Below, one piece after another: positions 7,377-13,237 of a stretch of DNA of 34,075 nt (its first letter is position 1; every line of letters begins with the position of its first letter). The notes below the pieces were generated by a model, which worked only from the letters and a program-made list of their open reading frames with translations, ran no database searches and had not been told where the DNA came from. Source of the DNA: Bacteroidia bacterium. GTDB lineage: Bacteria > Bacteroidota > Bacteroidia > Flavobacteriales > Flavobacteriaceae. Both the position numbers and the translations under genes were made by a program. The stretch lies in assembly GCA_030425715.1 (NCBI GenBank), contig JAUIAA010000002.1:1-34075 (forward strand), in the 5' to 3' direction.

Positions 7377-7594
7377 AAATCTTTAATTTCGTTTACTTTT
7401 TTTAAAATTAAAGGTTTTTATTTTTCTAACAATTTAGTGATTTCAGGTTAAAATCACCATAATATTAAACTGAGGGGAATAATATTATACAATAGATTTT
7501 AACTTTATGCAAATACTACAAATATTAAGCTATTTTTATTTGCACTATTTAAAAGCCTACCACAATTTACTTTTAATGTGGTAGGCTTTTTTTT
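7377..7594 (+). ncRNA. Candidate small RNA 3 of a tandem triplet
   Basis: Predicted transcript of about 218 nt with no ATG in its leader. Leader hairpins are CTTTAATTT/AAATTAAAG (7381-7389 and 7405-7413) and GTGATTT/AAATCAC (7437-7443 and 7451-7457). Hairpin A has a perfect 9-bp stem, 7459-7467 with 7480-7488, around a loop containing TGAGGGGAA. Hairpin B pairs TGCAAATA (7508-7515) with TATTTGCA (7537-7544) around ATTAAGCTATT (7524-7534). The terminator follows. This copy has the clearest structure of the three. It ends about 90 bp before the gyrB promoter and is insulated from gyrB by its terminator. Confidence 0.74.
7551..7594 (+). terminator. Intrinsic terminator of sRNA candidate 3
   Basis: Perfect 14-bp stem AAAAGCCTACCACA (7551-7564) and TGTGGTAGGCTTTT (7577-7590) with a 12-nt loop and a T-run. 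It separates the sRNA cluster from gyrB. Confidence 0.92.
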
Positions 7595-7685
7595 ATGGCA
7601 AAATTCCACACGTATCTTATTAAAAAATGTTGATAACTTGGAGCTTAAAATCAATGAAAAATAAGCTTAAAAAAGGTGGTTTTAC

Positions 7686-7693
7686 TATATTTG
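7686..7693 (+). promoter_or_regulatory. -7 promoter element for gyrB
   Basis: TATATTTG, a perfect TAnnTTTG match, 39 bp upstream of the gyrB ATG; predicted leader of about 33 nt. No regulator box like those of the sRNA units precedes it. Confidence 0.6.
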
Positions 7694-7731
7694 TACGTTT
7701 ATGAATTTTTGATAAAAGACAAGCAAAGAAT

Positions 7732-9669
7732 ATGAGTGAAGAAGCAAAAAAAAATAATTATTCTGCAGATAGTATCCAAGCCTTAGAAGGCATGGAACAT
7801 GTAAGAATGCGCCCATCAATGTATATTGGAGATGTAAGTGCTAGAGGATTGCACCATTTAGTGTATGAAGTAGTTGACAACTCTATTGATGAAGCAATGG
7901 GTGGGCATTGTGATAAAATTGATATTATAATTAATGAGAATAATTCTATAACGGTTAAAGATAACGGTAGAGGAATTCCGGTAGGCACACACAAAAAAGA
8001 AGGTGTTTCTGCTTTACAAGTAGTAATGACTAAAATTGGTGCTGGAGGGAAATTTGATAAAGATTCTTATAAAGTTTCAGGTGGATTACACGGTGTTGGT
8101 GTTTCTGTAGTAAATGCCTTATCCAATCAATTAAAAGCAACTGTTCATCGTGAAGGAAAAGTTTGGCAACAAGAATATGAAAAAGGAAAGGCTTTATATC
8201 CTGTAAAAGTAATTGGTGATTCTGATTTAAATGGTACAGAAGTTACCTTTTATCCAGATGATACTATTTTTCAAACAGAGATTGTATTTAGTTACGATAC
8301 CTTAGCTGCTCGCTCAAGAGAGTTGGCCTACCTAAACCAAGGAGTACGCATTTCAATTACCGATAAAAGACGTAAAGACGAAGAAGGTAATTTTATTCAT
8401 GAAGAGTTTTTTAGCAAAGATGGTTTAAAAGAATTCGTTCGCTATCTAGATGCCACCAGAGAACAGCTTACCGCAGATGTGATTAGTATGGAAGGAGAAA
8501 AATCTGGAATTCCTGTCGAAGTTGCCATGGTTTACAATACTTCTTATACCGAAAATTTACATTCCTACGTAAACAATATCAATACCCACGAAGGTGGAAC
8601 CCATCTTTCTGGATTTAGACGTGGATTAACGCATACTTTAAAAAAATATGCCGAAACTTCTGGATTACTTAGTAAATTAAAATTTGACATTGCAGGAGAC
8701 GATTTTCGTGAAGGATTGACCGCAATTATTTCTGTAAAAGTTCAAGAACCTCAATTTGAAGGACAAACCAAAACCAAATTGGGAAATCGTGAAGTTTCTG
8801 CGGCAGTAAGCCAAGCAGTTTCTGAAATGCTAACGGATTACTTAGAAGAGAATCCTGATGATGCAAAAATTATTGTCCAAAAGGTAATTTTAGCAGCGCA
8901 AGCACGTCACGCAGCTACGAAAGCACGTGAAATGGTGCAACGCAAAACGGTTATGTCTGGTGGCGGTTTACCAGGTAAATTATCCGATTGTGCTTGGAGC
9001 GATCCTGAAAAATGTGAAATATTTCTTGTCGAGGGAGATTCAGCGGGAGGTACTGCAAAACAAGGGCGTGACAGAAATTTTCAAGCCATTTTACCTTTAC
9101 GAGGTAAAATTTTAAACGTTGAAAAAGCCATGCAACACAAGGTTTTTGAAAACGAAGAAATCAAAAGCATGTACACCGCACTTGGGGTTACTATAGGTAC
9201 AGAAGAAGATCCAAGAGCCCTAAATTTAAGCAAGTTACGTTACAATAAAATAGTAATTATGTGTGATGCCGATGTAGATGGCAGCCATATTGCTACGTTA
9301 ATTTTGACTTTCTTTTTTCGCTATATGCGAGAATTGGTTGAAAATGGTAATATATACATTGCTGCTCCACCCCTATATTTGGTTAAAAAAGGAGCCAAAA
9401 AAGAATATGCATGGAACGACGCAGATCGTGATAGCTTGATGGAAAAATTTGGTGGTGGAACCATTCAAAGATATAAAGGTTTGGGAGAGATGAATGCCGA
9501 GCAATTGTGGGAAACCACGATGAATCCTGAATTTAGAACCATGCGTCAAGTTTCTATTGACAATGCTACAGAAGCCGATCGTGTTTTTTCTATGTTAATG
9601 GGAGATGATGTTCCGCCAAGGAGAGATTTTATTGAAAAACATGCTGTTTACGCAAATATTGATATTTAA
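7732..9669 (+). CDS. gyrB: DNA gyrase subunit B
   Basis: ATPase subunit of the type IIA topoisomerase that introduces negative supercoils, working as A2B2 with GyrA (not in this window). The protein is 645 aa, normal for Flavobacteriia, which lack the long insertion found in enterobacterial GyrB. Visible features are the GHKL ATPase start LEGMEHVRMRPSMYIGD, the Mg-ATP motif EVVDNSIDEA, DNGRGIPVG, and GGLHGVGVSVVNALS. The TOPRIM domain shows EGDSAGG (near residue 433) and DADVDGSHI (near 511). The C-terminal tail has QRYKGLGEMNAEQLWETTM and the closing motif before the stop. ParE is the main alternative, but length, QRYKGLGEMN and the overall text favour GyrB. Confidence 0.96.
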   Translation: MSEEAKKNNYSADSIQALEGMEHVRMRPSMYIGDVSARGLHHLVYEVVDNSIDEAMGGHCDKIDIIINENNSITVKDNGRGIPVGTHKKEGVSALQVVMTKIGAGGKFDKDSYKVSGGLHGVGVSVVNALSNQLKATVHREGKVWQQEYEKGKALYPVKVIGDSDLNGTEVTFYPDDTIFQTEIVFSYDTLAARSRELAYLNQGVRISITDKRRKDEEGNFIHEEFFSKDGLKEFVRYLDATREQLTADVISMEGEKSGIPVEVAMVYNTSYTENLHSYVNNINTHEGGTHLSGFRRGLTHTLKKYAETSGLLSKLKFDIAGDDFREGLTAIISVKVQEPQFEGQTKTKLGNREVSAAVSQAVSEMLTDYLEENPDDAKIIVQKVILAAQARHAATKAREMVQRKTVMSGGGLPGKLSDCAWSDPEKCEIFLVEGDSAGGTAKQGRDRNFQAILPLRGKILNVEKAMQHKVFENEEIKSMYTALGVTIGTEEDPRALNLSKLRYNKIVIMCDADVDGSHIATLILTFFFRYMRELVENGNIYIAAPPLYLVKKGAKKEYAWNDADRDSLMEKFGGGTIQRYKGLGEMNAEQLWETTMNPEFRTMRQVSIDNATEADRVFSMLMGDDVPPRRDFIEKHAVYANIDI

Positions 9670-9687
9670 TTTAAAACTTTATAAAAA

Positions 9688-10611
9688 ATGAAAGTAACTG
9701 TAGTTGGAGCTGGTGCAGTAGGTGCTAGCTGCGCAGAATATATAGCAATTAAAAACTTCGCATCTGAAGTGGTAATTGTAGATATTAAAGAAGATTATGC
9801 AGAAGGAAAAGCCATGGATTTGATGCAAACAGCATCTTTAAATGGATTTGACACCAAAATTGTTGGAAGTACCAATGACTATTCTAAAACAGCCAATAGC
9901 GATATTGCAGTAATTACAAGCGGTATTCCAAGAAAACCTGGGATGACTCGTGAAGAATTAATTGGTATCAATGCTGGTATTGTTAAATCGGTAAGCCAAA
10001 GTATTTTAGAGCATTCACCAAATGTAATTTTTGTGGTAGTGAGTAATCCGATGGATACGATGACTTATTTAGTACACCAATCAACCAATATTCCTAAAAA
10101 TAGAATTATTGGTATGGGGGGTGCCTTAGATAGTGCTCGTTTTAAATACAGATTAAGTGAAGCTCTAGAATGCCCTGCATCAGATGTAAATGGAATGGTT
10201 ATTGGTGGCCATAGTGACACTGGTATGATTCCTTTGACAAGATTAGCGGTAAGAAATAGTATTCCGGTAACCAAATTTATTTCTGAAGAAAGATTGCAAG
10301 CAGTTGCTGAAGCTACAAAAGTTGGAGGTGCTACTTTAACTAAAATGTTAGGAACCAGTGCTTGGTATGCTCCTGGAGCCGCAGTTTCTGCAATGGTACA
10401 AGCCATTGCCTGTGATCAGAAAAAAATGTTCCCATGTTCTGCTTTACTAGAAGGGGAATACAATTTAAATGATATTTCAATAGGCGTACCATGTATTATT
10501 GGCAAAAACGGTATTGAAAAAATTGTTGCCTTAGACTTGAACGATGCAGAACATGCAAAATTACAAGAAAGTGCTGCAGCTGTTAGAAAAACAAACGGAT
10601 TATTAAATTAA
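9688..10611 (+). CDS. mdh: Malate dehydrogenase (NAD-dependent)
   Basis: Interconverts malate and oxaloacetate in the TCA cycle, in the cytoplasm. It is 307 aa, of the LDH-like MDH type. The N-terminal Rossmann motif is VVGAGAVGASCA, with Asp in VIVDIKEDYAEGKAMDL marking NAD preference. Substrate-binding arginines are in GIPRKPGMTREEL. The catalytic Asp/His pair is in LDSARFKYRLSE and GGHSDTGMIPL. It begins 18 bases after the gyrB stop and could be co-transcribed with it. A terminator follows. Confidence 0.95.
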   Translation: MKVTVVGAGAVGASCAEYIAIKNFASEVVIVDIKEDYAEGKAMDLMQTASLNGFDTKIVGSTNDYSKTANSDIAVITSGIPRKPGMTREELIGINAGIVKSVSQSILEHSPNVIFVVVSNPMDTMTYLVHQSTNIPKNRIIGMGGALDSARFKYRLSEALECPASDVNGMVIGGHSDTGMIPLTRLAVRNSIPVTKFISEERLQAVAEATKVGGATLTKMLGTSAWYAPGAAVSAMVQAIACDQKKMFPCSALLEGEYNLNDISIGVPCIIGKNGIEKIVALDLNDAEHAKLQESAAAVRKTNGLLN

Positions 10612-10646
10612 TAAAAAATAATTCTATCCTTATTAAACCACCTTTG

Positions 10647-10682
10647 AAAAGCTACTTTTTAGTAAATAAAGTAGCTTTTTTT
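10647..10682 (+). terminator. Intrinsic terminator after mdh, close to the next gene
   Basis: Stem AAAAGCTACTTT (10647-10658) and AAAGTAGCTTTT (10668-10679) with a T-run to 10682. The next ATG is at 10699, only 16 bp later, leaving little room for a promoter between the hairpin and the gene. Confidence 0.85.
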
Positions 10683-10698
10683 AACTTAAACCAAAACC

Positions 10699-11355
10699 AT
10701 GAAAAAATTATTGTTATTTACGCTTTTGACATTTTCTTTAACTGTTTTCGCACAAGAAAAGCTTACGGAAGGAATCGTTATTCAAAAACAAACTTTTACT
10801 AGCTCGAATGCTGCTTTAAACGGACAGTTAGCCATGCTTGGCGATATGCAAACTACTACTTATTTTAAAGGAAATAAATCAAGAACAGAGCTGTCTAACC
10901 CCATGGCTGGCGATGTAACTACTATTATTGATAATGACAAAAAAGAAATGGTTGCCATAATGGACAATCCACAACTTGGAAAAAAGTATACCATTAAAAA
11001 ATTAGATATTGATGAGGAAGATTTAAAAAATATAACCGTTACTCCTTCAGAAGAAACCAAAGATGTTTTAGGCTATACCTGTAAAAAATATGACATTGTT
11101 TTAAACAAACAAGGTGTTGAATCTAAATTGGTAATGTATACTACAGATAAAATAACTGCTTTATCTGATCAAACTGCAAGTTTCGGAGGTAAAGTAAAAG
11201 GGTTTCCAATGTCTATTGAAATTCAAGCGGAACAAGCAGGGATGGACATTATTATAAATATGGAGGTTACCGAAATTAAAAAGGTAACTGTTGACGCTAG
11301 TAAATTTGACATGACCGTGCCAGAAGGCTATGAAAAGATGGACGCTTTAAAATAA
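10699..11355 (+). CDS. Secreted DUF4412-like protein
   Basis: Exported protein of 218 aa with no known function. A signal peptide ends at VFAQ (residues 1-19). The rest resembles the DUF4412/GLPGLI type of Bacteroidota periplasmic proteins, with TTYFKGNKSRTEL, a central DVLGYTCKKYDIVL, and a C-terminal segment ending in MTVPEGYEKMDALK. These proteins are predicted to be beta-rich. It sits 16 bp after the mdh terminator and faces fhs, sharing a bidirectional terminator with it. The family assignment is moderately certain. Confidence 0.78.
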   Translation: MKKLLLFTLLTFSLTVFAQEKLTEGIVIQKQTFTSSNAALNGQLAMLGDMQTTTYFKGNKSRTELSNPMAGDVTTIIDNDKKEMVAIMDNPQLGKKYTIKKLDIDEEDLKNITVTPSEETKDVLGYTCKKYDIVLNKQGVESKLVMYTTDKITALSDQTASFGGKVKGFPMSIEIQAEQAGMDIIINMEVTEIKKVTVDASKFDMTVPEGYEKMDALK

Positions 11356-11376
11356 GAAGTCAAATAAAGTGATAAA

Positions 11377-11404
11377 AAAAATCCAGCTTTAAGCTGGATT
11401 TTTT
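11377..11404. terminator. Bidirectional terminator between the DUF4412-like gene and fhs
   Basis: AAAAATCCAGC, a short loop, then GCTGGATTTTTT. The A-run on the left and the T-run on the right make it work for both converging genes; the fhs stop lies at 11407-11409. Confidence 0.88.
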
Positions 11405-11406
11405 AT

Positions 11407-13080
11407 TTAGGATAGCCCTGAAATTTTACCGTCATTATCAATAAACATATGTTCACTAGCAGGTGTACTTGGCAACCCTGGCATTCGCATCATTTTTCCT
11501 AAAATTGGTATGATAAATTTTGCTCCAGCCGCTATTTCTATTTCTCTTACAGTTATTACAAAATTCTCAGGTCTTCCAATTAAACTTTCATTATCCGAAA
11601 ATGATTTTTGTGTTTTTGCCATACAAATTGCAAAATCATTAAACCCTAAACGCTCAATTCTTCTCAAATTTAGCTTCGCTTTTTTATCATAATCTACTCT
11701 TGTTGCACCATAAATTTCCCTTGCAATCGTTTCAATTTTTTCCGTTACCGGAGATTTCCAATTGTAAATTGGTTTAAATTGTGCTGCTTTATTATCCACT
11801 ACATCCACTACAGCTCTAGCCAAATCTTTAGTTCCTTCACCACCTTTTGCCCATCCTTCTGAGCGAACTGCTTGTACCCCTAATTTTGCACAAGTATCAA
11901 TAATAAATTGTACTTCTTCTTCAGAATCACTAACAAATGAATTGATTGCAACTACAGGCTCTACCTTAAATTTTCGGATATTCTCTATATGCTTTTCTAA
12001 ATTGGCAAACCCTTTTTGTACTTTTTCTAAACTTGGCGTATTCAATTCTGCACTACTTGCACCCCCGTGATGGCGCAATGCTCTAATTGTCGCAACCAAC
12101 ACTACTGCTTTTGGGCTCAATCCGGCAGCAGCACATTTGATATCTAAAAATTTTTCTGCTCCTAAATCTGCTCCAAAACCTGCTTCTGTAACCACATACT
12201 CCGATAAGGAAAGCCCCATTTTGGTAGCCATAATCGTATTTGTTCCTTGAGCAATATTGGCAAAAGGTCCGCCATGAATAATTGCTGGATTTTTCTCTAA
12301 AGTTTGTACCAAATTAGGTTTGATGGCATCTTTTAATAAAATTGCCATGGCATTTTCTGCTTTTAAATCTCTAGCAAAAATTGGTTCTTTATCAAATGTA
12401 AATCCAATAAAAATATTACCCAAACGCTCTTTTAAATCTTCAAAACCTGTAGCCATACACAAAATTGCCATTACCTCTGAAGCTGGGGTTATATTAAATC
12501 CGTCTTCTCTAGGTATACCATTGGCTGTACCGCCTAGGCCTATAGTAATTTGTCGTAATGACCTGTCATTCATATCGATAACCCGTTTCCATAAAATCGT
12601 TCTTGGATCTAAATTCAAGGTTTTTGAGCTCTGCAAATTATTGTCAATTAAGGCAGAGAGTAAATTATTTGCCTTTTCTATGGCATTAAAATCACCAGTA
12701 AAATGCAAATTGATATCTTCCATAGGTACTACTTGAGAATACCCCCCTCCAGCGGCACCTCCTTTAATACCAAAAACTGGACCTAAGGAAGGCTCTCTTA
12801 ACACTACAGTAGCCTGTTTTCCTATTTTATTTAGTCCCTCGGTCAATCCAATAGAAACGGTAGTCTTTCCTTCTCCTGCCGGGGTTGGTGTTAACGCAGT
12901 AACCAAAACCAAATTGTTTTTCTTTACCTTTTCCTCATCAATTAAATGCAAAGGCAATTTTGCTTTGTACTTTCCATATAATTCTAAATCATCCGTGTCA
13001 ATTCCTAGTTTTACTGCTATATCTTGAATGTGCTGTAAATCAGTGTTTTGTGCAATTTCAATATCCGTTAAATATTTCAT
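11407..13080 (-). CDS. fhs: Formate--tetrahydrofolate ligase
   Basis: Joins formate to tetrahydrofolate with ATP, giving 10-formyl-THF for one-carbon metabolism (purines, fMet-tRNA). The protein is the monofunctional 557-aa form. Visible family text includes the P-loop TPTPAGEGKTTVSIGLTEGL, LREPSLGPVFGIKGGAAGGGYSQV, LHFTGDFNAI, GFGADLGAEKFLDIKC, and late GAKFIIPILGKMMRMPGLPSTPA. It is divergent from secDF. No TAnnTTTG element was found in the 157 bp between the two starts on the fhs strand. Confidence 0.97.
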   Translation of the reverse strand: MKYLTDIEIAQNTDLQHIQDIAVKLGIDTDDLELYGKYKAKLPLHLIDEEKVKKNNLVLVTALTPTPAGEGKTTVSIGLTEGLNKIGKQATVVLREPSLGPVFGIKGGAAGGGYSQVVPMEDINLHFTGDFNAIEKANNLLSALIDNNLQSSKTLNLDPRTILWKRVIDMNDRSLRQITIGLGGTANGIPREDGFNITPASEVMAILCMATGFEDLKERLGNIFIGFTFDKEPIFARDLKAENAMAILLKDAIKPNLVQTLEKNPAIIHGGPFANIAQGTNTIMATKMGLSLSEYVVTEAGFGADLGAEKFLDIKCAAAGLSPKAVVLVATIRALRHHGGASSAELNTPSLEKVQKGFANLEKHIENIRKFKVEPVVAINSFVSDSEEEVQFIIDTCAKLGVQAVRSEGWAKGGEGTKDLARAVVDVVDNKAAQFKPIYNWKSPVTEKIETIAREIYGATRVDYDKKAKLNLRRIERLGFNDFAICMAKTQKSFSDNESLIGRPENFVITVREIEIAAGAKFIIPILGKMMRMPGLPSTPASEHMFIDNDGKISGLS

Positions 13081-13189
13081 ATTTATTTATTTTATTCTTT
13101 TGCTAATTTACTGAAAAATAGAGGATATAATATCATCATAAAAGCTATAAAATTCATGCCTTATTTCTTTTAAACCTAAATCTTTTGAG

Positions 13190-13197
13190 TATATTTG
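13190..13197 (+). promoter_or_regulatory. -7 promoter element for secDF
   Basis: TATATTTG, a perfect TAnnTTTG match, 41 bp upstream of the secDF ATG; predicted leader about 35 nt. Confidence 0.6.
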
Positions 13198-13237
13198 CGC
13201 GATTATTCAAATAAATTTTTAATAAAAAAAGATAAGA

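Noticed and set aside
6935..7480. TGAGGGGAAT loops as CsrA/RsmA sponge sites
   Set aside because: CsrA needs ANGGA in a loop; AGGGGA does not fit, and CsrA is generally absent from this phylum.
6780..7594. CRISPR array or IS-derived repeats as an explanation of the recurring motifs
   Set aside because: The recurring parts are promoters, loops and terminators spaced about 270 bp apart, with no constant direct repeat, no cas genes, no terminal inverted repeats and no transposase.
12320..12736. Long plus-strand open frame of 138 codons inside fhs
   Set aside because: It is antisense to a certain, highly conserved gene and its translation shows no protein family character.
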